Program-made: the position numbers and the translations under genes
In this document: positions 44,201 through 50,904 of the stretch, one piece after another
Layout: each line of letters starts with the position of its first letter
How positions within the stretch are numbered: the stretch's first letter is position 1
Notes under the pieces: generated by a model
Told to the model about the DNA's origin: nothing
Database searches by the model: none
Seen by the model: the letters and a program-made list of their open reading frames with translations, nothing else
Assembly (NCBI GenBank): GCA_004292755.1
Contig: RDXE01000025.1
Coordinates: 186,001-250,000 of the forward strand
Reading direction: 5' to 3'
Length of the DNA: 64,000 bases
Source: Alphaproteobacteria bacterium
GTDB lineage: Bacteria; Pseudomonadota; Alphaproteobacteria; Elsterales; Elsteraceae

Positions 44201-44312
44201 GGCTGGACTGCGACCGCAGATGGCGTCCTCGCGCCTGTCCGACGCCAAGACCTTTGCGCATGATTTGGAGACGGCCTTTCGGGACATGTGGCTACGGTAC
44301 TGCGCCGACTAG
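41208..44312 (+). CDS. TPR-GT41 (O-GlcNAc transferase-like) glycosyltransferase 3
   Basis: 1034 residues, GGAAGGTG before ATG 41208. TPR units fill residues 1-650, some classic ([15 protein letters not shown]). The GT41 domain (665-1034) has [39 protein letters not shown] and [21 protein letters not shown]. It differs from GT 1 and 2 in the loop before L-D-P, which has T-K-T-W where they have A-R-R-x-H. The DNA at about 41.9-42.7 kb is less GC-rich than the flanks. It lies just downstream of flagellin and may use a different sugar or acceptor site. Confidence 0.9.
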   Translation: [1034 protein letters not shown]

Positions 44313-44422
44313 TCTGCGCCAGGATCCATCGGGTGACCACTTGGCTACCCGATGGTGCGATTGCGCAGCACCGGCGGGTGTCTGTCGAAGATTCCGCCGC
44401 TGTCTTCACCCCAGGACGCGGA

Positions 44423-44456
44423 CGCAAAAAACCCCGCACTATCCGGTGCGGGGTTT
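44423..44456 (-). terminator. Terminator of the FlaG-like gene
   Basis: A perfect 11-bp stem, AAACCCCGCAC (44429-44439) and GTGCGGGGTTT (44446-44456). On the minus strand it continues into a run of T (complement of AAAAAA at 44426-44431), as expected for the minus-strand gene. From the other side it could also stop readthrough from GT 3. Confidence 0.8.
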
Positions 44457-44531
44457 GGTGTCCTCGGTGTGCGAGCACAAACACCTTGGGCTTGGGCGGC
44501 CAGTCCCGGTCGAAGGGTGCCAAGCAGTCCC

Positions 44532-44975
44532 CTAGGCGCGCGTGTCGAGTGCGCCGCCAAGCGACGGCACAGACGTACCAGCGTTAACGGACACCGGGGC
44601 AGGTGCCGGTGTCGACGGCTCAGGGGTCGCCGCAGCCGGAATGGACTCAGGCCGCTGGGTGCGCGTCTGCGGGCCTTCAAAGTCCGCAAGCGGAGTATCA
44701 ACCAGTGAATTGGTGGTGCGCACGTCCGGGCGCGGCGCGCTGGTTGGCAGCTGCAACAACACAGCGCCACTGGCCGGGTCCCGGTAACGGACAAACAACT
44801 GACCGGCATCAGCAGAATAGCTCAAGCTGAACCGCAGGTATCGATACTCCAGCGGAGTCAAAGGCTCCGGCACCACCGACGGCGGCGCCGGCTGTGCGCT
44901 GACTTGGGGCAAAAGCCCTGCCGCCGATGCGATCGACGGATTGGCGGCTAACGCCAAAGACGCTGCATTTTGCAC
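44532..44975 (-). CDS. FlaG-like flagellar protein
   Basis: 147 residues from GTG 44975, 8 bp after GGAGGA. Residues 43-80 resemble the FlaG domain: L-R-F-S-L-S-Y-S-A-D-A-G-Q-L-F-V-R-Y-R-D then P-A-S-G-A-V-L-L-Q-L-P. The flanks are Pro/Ala-rich and unstructured. FlaG proteins influence filament length and are commonly encoded next to flagellin. It converges with GT 3 and diverges from the unknown gene at 45335. The domain match is short, so an alternative is an unrelated small flagellar-region protein. Confidence 0.6.
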   Translation of the reverse strand: MQNAASLALAANPSIASAAGLLPQVSAQPAPPSVVPEPLTPLEYRYLRFSLSYSADAGQLFVRYRDPASGAVLLQLPTSAPRPDVRTTNSLVDTPLADFEGPQTRTQRPESIPAAATPEPSTPAPAPVSVNAGTSVPSLGGALDTRA

Positions 44976-45334
44976 CGGTGTCTCCTCCGCTTCAGAGGCG
45001 CATCGTTACCAATCCGCGCCATGCCAAGGCCGCCTTCTGCCGCCTGCCTGCGTGATCAGGAGCATTGGAAGGCGTTCTTCCCACAGATCCCGAACCACAA
45101 TGCTTTCCACGAGCGGTTATAGCCGTTCCTATGCACCTCTGCAATATGTCGAACGGTAGAGCTTTGCCGCGTCACTCGGGCCAATCAACGCAAGAGGCTG
45201 ACCAAATTCTGACCACTCTCGGCATCATCATGATGAATCCAACACCGCTGGCAGCACCCAGTTGCCTGCCTAGCGTTTACCATGTTGGCAGGGTCACGCC
45301 TGTGCGCTAAAGTTCGGTCAGGGAGATTTGTGCC
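44976..45334. other. Divergent intergenic region, no gene seen
   Basis: 359 bp between the FlaG-like gene and the 242-residue gene. The first bases carry the FlaG-like Shine-Dalgarno. I searched for sigma54 boxes: TGGCAG...TTGC near 45250-45266 has the right sequence parts but the spacing is two bases too long. No small gene with a ribosome binding site was evident. The region is less GC-rich than its flanks. Confidence 0.5.
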
Positions 45335-46063
45335 ATGTCGATCATGTCGCTGTTTTCGTCCGGTCGGAGTGATCGGTCAAAGTTCGCGGACTTCAAGCCC
45401 ATCGATATTGGCTCGGCGCTGATTCCGCCAGCACCTCCGAAGGAATTGTCGGAGACCCAGTGGTCGCCGATGACCGCGCCCAAGGCGAAGACACCAGGCT
45501 CCTCGGCGACGTGGCCGGTGGAGTACCAACGGGCGATGCGCCGCAACGTGGTGGATACCCCCTCGGGCGCTGACGCTGGCCGCATCAGTCAAGACAACGG
45601 TCGGCTTGCCGTATTCGGTCGCCTCCAGCCTGGCGACACGTCGGACACCTACCGCTTCTCTGTTGGGTCAAACGGTAAGTTCCAACTGTTCGCTCCCAAC
45701 CCTGCCTATAATGCAAAGGACGAGAACAGCCGTACCTCCCTGGGTGACGTCCGCCTCCAAGTGCTGGATCGTAACGGTACAGTGATTGCGGATAGTGAAC
45801 CGGTGGCTGGCTTGGCCTTTTCGGCCTGGGTCAACATGTCCACCGAGGGGTTGAAGGGTCATGATCTTGAAGCCGGGCAATACACAGTCAAGTTGACCCG
45901 GAAGGACGGTGTCGACGCCAAGAAGGGGTTAGACTACACATTGTTTATGGTTCAGGGCGACCCTGGTCGGACAACTTTCTACACCGTGGAGCGGCAGCCG
46001 CAGCGCCAGGGTCCGAGGCAGGTTCAAGCCACACCCAGTCCAATCGTGAATCTTTTTTCCTGA
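45335..46063 (+). CDS. Hypothetical protein with a PPC-like beta domain
   Basis: 242 residues from ATG 45335, after AGGGAGA. The N-terminal 75 residues are Pro/Ser/Lys-rich and look disordered. Residues 80-215 look like a jelly-roll of the pre-peptidase C-terminal (PPC) type: G-R-L-x-P-G-D-T-S-D-T-Y-R-F-S-V, D-V-R-L-Q-V-L-D-R-N-G-T-V-I-A-D-S and L-E-A-G-Q-Y-T-V-K-L-T. PPC domains are usually extracellular, yet no signal peptide is present; export through the flagellar apparatus is therefore conceivable. It sits between FlaG-like and sugar-synthesis genes. Function unknown; a flagellar link is inferred from position. Confidence 0.65.
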   Translation: MSIMSLFSSGRSDRSKFADFKPIDIGSALIPPAPPKELSETQWSPMTAPKAKTPGSSATWPVEYQRAMRRNVVDTPSGADAGRISQDNGRLAVFGRLQPGDTSDTYRFSVGSNGKFQLFAPNPAYNAKDENSRTSLGDVRLQVLDRNGTVIADSEPVAGLAFSAWVNMSTEGLKGHDLEAGQYTVKLTRKDGVDAKKGLDYTLFMVQGDPGRTTFYTVERQPQRQGPRQVQATPSPIVNLFS

Positions 46064-46096
46064 TCACCCCGACCACTGAGAGGGTGTCGGACCTCC

Positions 46097-47170
46097 GTGA
46101 CTGAACCACACGCGCCGAAACCGCGGCCCAATGCGGTGTTCTCAGGCCAGACCATCCTTGTGACTGGAGGCACCGGCAGCTTTGGCGGTGCGTTCGCCAA
46201 GTATCTGTTGCAGACAGATGTTGGTGAAATTCGAATTGTCAGTCGAGATGAAGCCAAGCAGGAAATGATGCGGGTCGCGTTTGCCGATCCGCGCTTACGC
46301 TTCTTCTTGGGCGACGTGCGTGATGAACGCAGCATTGATATCGCTATGAAGGGTGTTAACTACGTGTTCCACGCGGCTGCTTTAAAGCAAGTGCCTGCGT
46401 GTGAGCTGTTTCCCGATCAGGCGGTGATGACCAACGTGATGGGCTCCCGCAACGTGATCGACAGTGCCATTCGGCACGGTATTCGGCGGCTGGTCTCAAT
46501 CTCAACCGACAAGGCGGTTTACCCCGTCAATGCCATGGGCATGTCCAAGGCGCTGATGGAAAAGCAAGTTCAGGCCCGGGCGCGCACGCTGACCGATGAC
46601 GACACCGTGTTGGCCGTGGTGCGCTACGGCAATGTGATCGCCTCGCGCGGCTCTGTGGTGCCCGTGTTCTTGGAGCAGATGAAAACCGGGCAACCGTTAA
46701 CCATTACGGCCCCGGAGATGACGCGCTTCCTGCTCACGCTGGACGATGCGATCGCGCTGATTGAGTTCGCTCTGCTGCACGCCAAGCAAGGCGACATCTT
46801 TGTGCGCAAATCTCCCGCCTCCACTGTCGCTGACCTCGCGACGGCGATGGTTGCAATGTTCGGCTACGCAGGCGGGCAGCGAACCATCGGTGTGCGCCCT
46901 GGCGAGAAGCTGCACGAAACCCTGTGCACGGCCAACGAGCTCGCCTCAGCCGAGGAGTTTCCGGACTACTTCCGGATCGCGATGGATGCCCGCACGATTG
47001 ACTCAGATCCGCTGATCCGCGGAAAACGGCCAAGCCTGAACGGCACTGACTATTCGTCCGATACCGCGCGTCAATTGCCAGTGGGCGATATTCAGGCTGT
47101 GCTGGAAAGCCTGTCGGTCGTGCAAGACGCGCTGACGGCCAGCCGCGCGCGGTCCCTGTCCGCATCATGA
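46097..47170 (+). CDS. UDP-GlcNAc 4,6-dehydratase/5-epimerase-like (CapE/WbjB/FnlA type)
   Basis: 357 residues from GTG 46097. An SDR fold with T-G-G-T-G-S-F-G (23-30) binds NADP. The active site reads S-T-D-K-A-V-Y-P-V-N-A-M-G-M-S-K, with Met147 in place of Tyr in the usual Y-x-x-x-K. That substitution favours the CapE/WbjB branch over PseB/FlaA1. Such enzymes turn UDP-GlcNAc into a 4-keto-6-deoxy hexose with inverted C5. The next gene overlaps it by ATGA and encodes a reductase. Together they may make a UDP-2-acetamido-2,6-dideoxy-L-hexose as donor for flagellar or surface glycosylation (inference). Confidence 0.8.
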   Translation: MTEPHAPKPRPNAVFSGQTILVTGGTGSFGGAFAKYLLQTDVGEIRIVSRDEAKQEMMRVAFADPRLRFFLGDVRDERSIDIAMKGVNYVFHAAALKQVPACELFPDQAVMTNVMGSRNVIDSAIRHGIRRLVSISTDKAVYPVNAMGMSKALMEKQVQARARTLTDDDTVLAVVRYGNVIASRGSVVPVFLEQMKTGQPLTITAPEMTRFLLTLDDAIALIEFALLHAKQGDIFVRKSPASTVADLATAMVAMFGYAGGQRTIGVRPGEKLHETLCTANELASAEEFPDYFRIAMDARTIDSDPLIRGKRPSLNGTDYSSDTARQLPVGDIQAVLESLSVVQDALTASRARSLSAS

Positions 47171-48024
47171 CCCTGGCCCTCCCGCCCGCCTCCGGGCGGA
47201 TCGTGCTGTTGGGTGCTGGCGGCATGCTGGGCACGGCCATGCAGGTGGTGTTGACCCGCGCCGGGTTCACCGTCGATGCCGTCACCCGAACTCGGTTTGA
47301 CGTGGCGTCTGGTCGGGTGGAGGACCTGCCGCTGGCTGGCGCGCGCGCCGTGGTGAATGCAGCTGGGCTGATCAATCGGCGCTTGGCAACCGATTCAGAG
47401 GCCGCCTTTTGGCTGATCAACGGGCTGTTTCCCCGTCGCTTGGCCGATGCCTGCGGGCGGGTGGGCGTGCCCATGGTCCACATCTCCACCGATTGTGTGT
47501 TCGATGGGGCGACGGGTCTCTACTGGGAAGACAGCGCGCCGACCGCGACCGATCTCTACGGTCGCTCCAAGCAGTTTGGCGAGCCGGCCAATGCGATGGT
47601 GTTGCGCACCTCCATCATTGGACCGGAGCGGCAGCATTTTTATTCACTGTTGTGCTGGTTCCTCGGCGTGACTGACCGCTGCCAGGGCTATCGCAATCAC
47701 CTGTGGAACGGCATGACGACGCTGGAGTTGGCGCGCATCGTTGCTGCATTGATCGCTAACGACCGCGTCCAGCCGGGCCTGTTCCACTTGCACTCCGAAG
47801 ATGTCTCGAAGGATCAGTTGCTGCGCCTGATGGCGGCCGCCTTCAACCATGCTGTTGAGATCGACACGGTTGACGACCGTCAGGCAAAGGATACGCGCCT
47901 GCGCACCCGCCACCCGGACCTGCTACTGGCCGCCCAGGTGCGTCCTCTGGCGGACCAATTGGCCGAAGCGGCCCAGGTGGCCGACCGCCGCGGCCACTGG
48001 CTGGATTTGCCAGAGCTTGCCTGA
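47167..48024 (+). CDS. RmlD-like nucleotide-sugar 4-ketoreductase
   Basis: 285 residues from ATG 47167, overlapping the dehydratase stop. N-terminal G-A-G-G-M-L-G (NADP loop), then V-N-A-A-G-L-I-N, S-T-D-C-V-F-D-G and the catalytic Y-G-R-S-K. This is the dTDP-4-dehydrorhamnose reductase fold. Next to a CapE/WbjB-like enzyme, the substrate is more likely a UDP-4-keto-deoxyhexosamine; the V. cholerae O37 pair WbvB-WbvR (giving UDP-L-RhaNAc) is a known precedent. No 2-epimerase gene follows in the window. The terminal sugar remains unproven. Confidence 0.75.
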   Translation: MTLALPPASGRIVLLGAGGMLGTAMQVVLTRAGFTVDAVTRTRFDVASGRVEDLPLAGARAVVNAAGLINRRLATDSEAAFWLINGLFPRRLADACGRVGVPMVHISTDCVFDGATGLYWEDSAPTATDLYGRSKQFGEPANAMVLRTSIIGPERQHFYSLLCWFLGVTDRCQGYRNHLWNGMTTLELARIVAALIANDRVQPGLFHLHSEDVSKDQLLRLMAAAFNHAVEIDTVDDRQAKDTRLRTRHPDLLLAAQVRPLADQLAEAAQVADRRGHWLDLPELA

Positions 48025-48048
48025 TCGACCCGGCAATTTTTTCCAAGA

Positions 48049-48067
48049 CCCGGCAGCCCATGCCGGG
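48049..48067 (+). terminator. Hairpin after the reductase gene
   Basis: CCCGGCA-GCCCA-TGCCGGG, a perfect 7-bp stem 25 bp beyond the stop. There is no U-tract after it on the plus strand, so it is a weak terminator candidate. Confidence 0.4.
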
Positions 48068-48140
48068 AGCCCGGTTCCAGCCCCTGGCCTGCCCCCTGTC
48101 TTTCATTATAATTCAATGGCTTATCGGACGTTTCAGAGAC

Positions 48141-48157
48141 TGGCCCGCACGTTGCAT
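48141..48157 (+). promoter_or_regulatory. Sigma54 promoter of fliK-flgD
   Basis: TGGCCCG-CACG-TTGCAT matches the sigma54 consensus TGGCACG-N4-TTGCW at all but one position, with GG (48142-48143) and GC (48154-48155) separated by exactly 10 bp. It is the only clear sigma54 site in the window and fits control by the FlbD-type activator encoded at 59501. The predicted start of transcription, about 48167, is two bases before ATG 48169. A separate TATAAT at 48107-48112 lacks a good -35 box. Confidence 0.75.
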
Positions 48158-48168
48158 ACACGGTGGGC

Positions 48169-49986
48169 ATGACCAAGACAGCGCCCACACCGATCGATCC
48201 CCTTGCCCTGATGCCGAGCACGCGGTCCGCGCGCCCGGCAGCAAACGGGGAAACGGCGTCGCAATTCGACGCGCTCTTGACCGCCCGCCGTCGGCAGGAC
48301 GCTGGTCTGCCCGTCAGCGAGCCTGGCTCGGCTGATGCGGCGGCGCACCGCTCTGCCTCGCCCGACGGTGGTGACCGCAAGCCGCGTCAAAAGCCCGTGG
48401 TGCGCTCTGAAGCCGCGGAGCGCCAGCCGGACACCCGTCCGGACTTGATGCGCGCGGTTGCCCGCGATCAGACAGTCGACACGGTCGATGTCCAGACCAC
48501 CCAGACCGTCCAGACGGCCCCCGCGGCGCAACCAAGCACCGCTGAGGCACAGGTCACCACCGCACTGGCGCAAGAAGCAGTTGATCCTGCTGTACAGGTC
48601 GCCGCCACGACTGAGGCTGGCGTTGCCCCTGCGGCACCAACCGCGATCGCAACCGCCGCGGCAGCAGAAGAAGCCGTCGCACTGCTGGACGAGCAGCCTG
48701 AGGTTGCAGAGGGTGAGGTTGACCCTGCTCTGATCCTGGCAGCGGCTGGCGTCATCCCCGTGCTGCCCGCGGCGCCGCTGCCCAATGCCGTGACGACCGC
48801 GACGGTGGCTGTGGACGTGGCTCAGCCGCTGGTGGCGGCTCCTGGGACGACTCCGGTGGTTCCCGCTGCGCCCAGCCCGGCCACCGCGCCGACCGATGCT
48901 GGTGGCACACCCGCCCCGATCCTGCCTGCGACTGCGCCGACCAGTGCCGATGATGGCGCCGCGGCAGCAGCGGCGCTGGCAGCCCAGCAGCAAACCACTG
49001 CGCAAAAGGCCGACACCAAGTCGGCTCAACCGACACCTGCAGCGTCAGGCACACCCACCGCGCCCGTCCAGCCGCAGCCGCAAGCAACCTCCACCCCGAC
49101 GCCAGCACCAGCGTCACCTGCGCTTGCACAACTGGCCGATGATTTGGCGAAGTTGGCGCCGGAAACACCGGTGGTGATCCAGGCAGCGGCAGCGGCGGCC
49201 CCCAAGCCAGCCGCGCAAAGTGGACAGCCGATTGATGGCCGTTCGATCATGGCGATTGCCGATGCTGCACGCAGCGGCAAGCCTGCTGGCACGCTGATCG
49301 ACCGCCCGGTTGATGCCATCGTGCGGGTTGCGGCTACGCCGTTGATCGGCGAGCCGCTGGTTGGCCAGAACAGTTTGGCCGACCTGCCACCCCAGGCCGC
49401 CCCGCGCTTCTCTGGTGCCTCTGCATTCAGCCAACTGCCGACACTGGGCAGCGGAGCCGATTTCAGCGCGGCCACACCATCGCCAACAGCTGCCGCGCTG
49501 CCGACCCAGACGCAGGGCGCCCAAGCGACCCATGCGCCGCAGGCTGCCAGTCACACCCGTCCTGGTCGGCCAATGCCAGTGATCGATCAGGTGGCAACAG
49601 GCGTGTTTCGCGCCGCCACCGAGGGGACTGGCAAGGTGCAGATCGCCCTGACACCACAGAACTTGGGTCGGGTGGAGGTTGACCTTGAAATCCGTGAGGG
49701 CGGCCACGTGGTGGCCACGGTCACGGCCGAGCGTCCCGAAACCCTGGACCTGCTGCGCCGCGACGCGCACGCGCTGGAACGGGCGTTGAGCGATGCAGGT
49801 TTGAAAACCGACTCTGGCTCCTTGCAGTTCGGCTTGAAAGGCCAACAGCGGGAGGATGACCTGCCTCAGCAGCGCCGGGGTGGCCGCAATGGCGGCGGCC
49901 TCGCGGCTGACGGCGACGATGATGCAATGCCTGTCCGTCAACAGCGGTACGGTGGCGCCCTTGGCGGCGTCGACGTGACCATCTGA
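48169..49986 (+). CDS. fliK: Flagellar hook-length control protein FliK
   Basis: 605 residues from ATG 48169 (GTG 48163 in frame; ATG 48211 also possible). The first 420 residues are Ala/Pro/Thr/Gln-rich, as usual for the ruler part of FliK. The C-terminal domain (about 475-560) contains G-T-G-K-V-Q-I-A-L-T-P-Q-N-L-G-R-V-E-V-D-L-E and T-L-D-L-L-R-R-D-A-H-A-L-E-R-A-L, the hook-length switch domain. It measures hook length and triggers the change of export specificity. It is first in an operon with flgD (25 bp gap). Confidence 0.9.
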   Translation: MTKTAPTPIDPLALMPSTRSARPAANGETASQFDALLTARRRQDAGLPVSEPGSADAAAHRSASPDGGDRKPRQKPVVRSEAAERQPDTRPDLMRAVARDQTVDTVDVQTTQTVQTAPAAQPSTAEAQVTTALAQEAVDPAVQVAATTEAGVAPAAPTAIATAAAAEEAVALLDEQPEVAEGEVDPALILAAAGVIPVLPAAPLPNAVTTATVAVDVAQPLVAAPGTTPVVPAAPSPATAPTDAGGTPAPILPATAPTSADDGAAAAAALAAQQQTTAQKADTKSAQPTPAASGTPTAPVQPQPQATSTPTPAPASPALAQLADDLAKLAPETPVVIQAAAAAAPKPAAQSGQPIDGRSIMAIADAARSGKPAGTLIDRPVDAIVRVAATPLIGEPLVGQNSLADLPPQAAPRFSGASAFSQLPTLGSGADFSAATPSPTAAALPTQTQGAQATHAPQAASHTRPGRPMPVIDQVATGVFRAATEGTGKVQIALTPQNLGRVEVDLEIREGGHVVATVTAERPETLDLLRRDAHALERALSDAGLKTDSGSLQFGLKGQQREDDLPQQRRGGRNGGGLAADGDDDAMPVRQQRYGGALGGVDVTI

Positions 49987-50011
49987 TCGATTTGCAGCTC
50001 TGGAGAGCACC

Positions 50012-50812
50012 ATGACCACCGTCAACAATCCGACCACCACGTCCAGTGTCACCCAGGGCAGCACCACCAAACCGCCGGGGACGGTGAACACCACGCAGGG
50101 CCTGCAGACCAACACCAGCACGGACCCGAATGCGGCCAAAACCGATAAGGATCGGGCGTCGCTGGGTGAAACCTTTGACAACTTCCTGATCCTGCTGACC
50201 ACGCAGCTGAAGAACCAGGATCCGCTGAGCCCGATGGACTCCTCGGAGTTCACCTCGCAGCTGGTTGGCTTCGCTGGCGTCGAGCAGGCGATCAACTCCA
50301 ACACCAAGTTGGACAAGATGCTCGAGTACCAGAAGAGCCAGGAGTTGCTGAACGCCTCGGGCTACATTGGCAAGACCGTGGAAGCCGAGAGCGACAAGAT
50401 TGTGTTGTCGGACGACCAGCCGGGCAAGTTCTCCCTGACACTGGACGGCAAGGCGCAGCAGGTGCTGGTTGCCATCCGCAACTCCAGCGGCCAGACCGTG
50501 CGCTCGCTGCAGATGACGCTGGACGCTGGCACGCACCAGGTGAGCTGGGATGGCAAGTCGACCGAGGGTAAGGACATGCCGTCGGGCATCTACACCCTGG
50601 CGGTCACTGCCACCGACGAACGCGGCAACCCCGTGAATGCCACGACCGCCACTATCGCCCAGGTGACCGACGTCAAGATGGACGAGACCGATGGCACCGT
50701 CCTCAGCATGAGCGGCGCTGTAGTGCCACTGGCCAAGGTAATCCGCATCGTCGGCAACGCGCCGACCACCACCACATCCACCACGCCGTCCAGCGGCGGC
50801 GGCACCGGCTGA
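50012..50812 (+). CDS. flgD: Flagellar hook assembly (capping) protein FlgD
   Basis: 266 residues, GGAGAGC before ATG. The N-terminal FlgD region is clear: F-L-I-L-L-T-T-Q-L-K-N-Q-D-P-L-S-P-M-D-S-S-E-F-T-S-Q-L (about residues 58-84, conserved across FlgD) and V-E-Q-A-I-N-S-N. The FlgD Ig/Tudor region follows, with W-D-G-K-S-T-E-G-K-D-M-P-S-G-I-Y near 178. It forms the cap on which hook subunits assemble, so it belongs beside the following flgE genes. A hairpin follows the stop. Confidence 0.93.
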   Translation: MTTVNNPTTTSSVTQGSTTKPPGTVNTTQGLQTNTSTDPNAAKTDKDRASLGETFDNFLILLTTQLKNQDPLSPMDSSEFTSQLVGFAGVEQAINSNTKLDKMLEYQKSQELLNASGYIGKTVEAESDKIVLSDDQPGKFSLTLDGKAQQVLVAIRNSSGQTVRSLQMTLDAGTHQVSWDGKSTEGKDMPSGIYTLAVTATDERGNPVNATTATIAQVTDVKMDETDGTVLSMSGAVVPLAKVIRIVGNAPTTTTSTTPSSGGGTG

Positions 50813-50823
50813 TCTATCGCGCG

Positions 50824-50852
50824 CCAGTGTCTTGGGGGCGCCCGGACACTGG
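50824..50852 (+). terminator. Hairpin after flgD
   Basis: CCAGTGTC (50824-50831) pairs with GACACTGG (50845-50852) across a 13-base loop, and outer bases ATCGCGC / GCGCGAT extend the pairing with a small bulge. It probably ends the fliK-flgD transcript, though no U-tract follows. Confidence 0.5.
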
Positions 50853-50904
50853 ATGCGCGATCGAGCAAGGGCGCGCCTGACCGAGTTATCAGGAGTTTCG
50901 TACC

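Noticed and set aside
45250-45268. Sigma54-like TGGCAG...TTGC before the 242-residue gene
   Set aside because: The GG to GC distance is 12 bp instead of the required 10.
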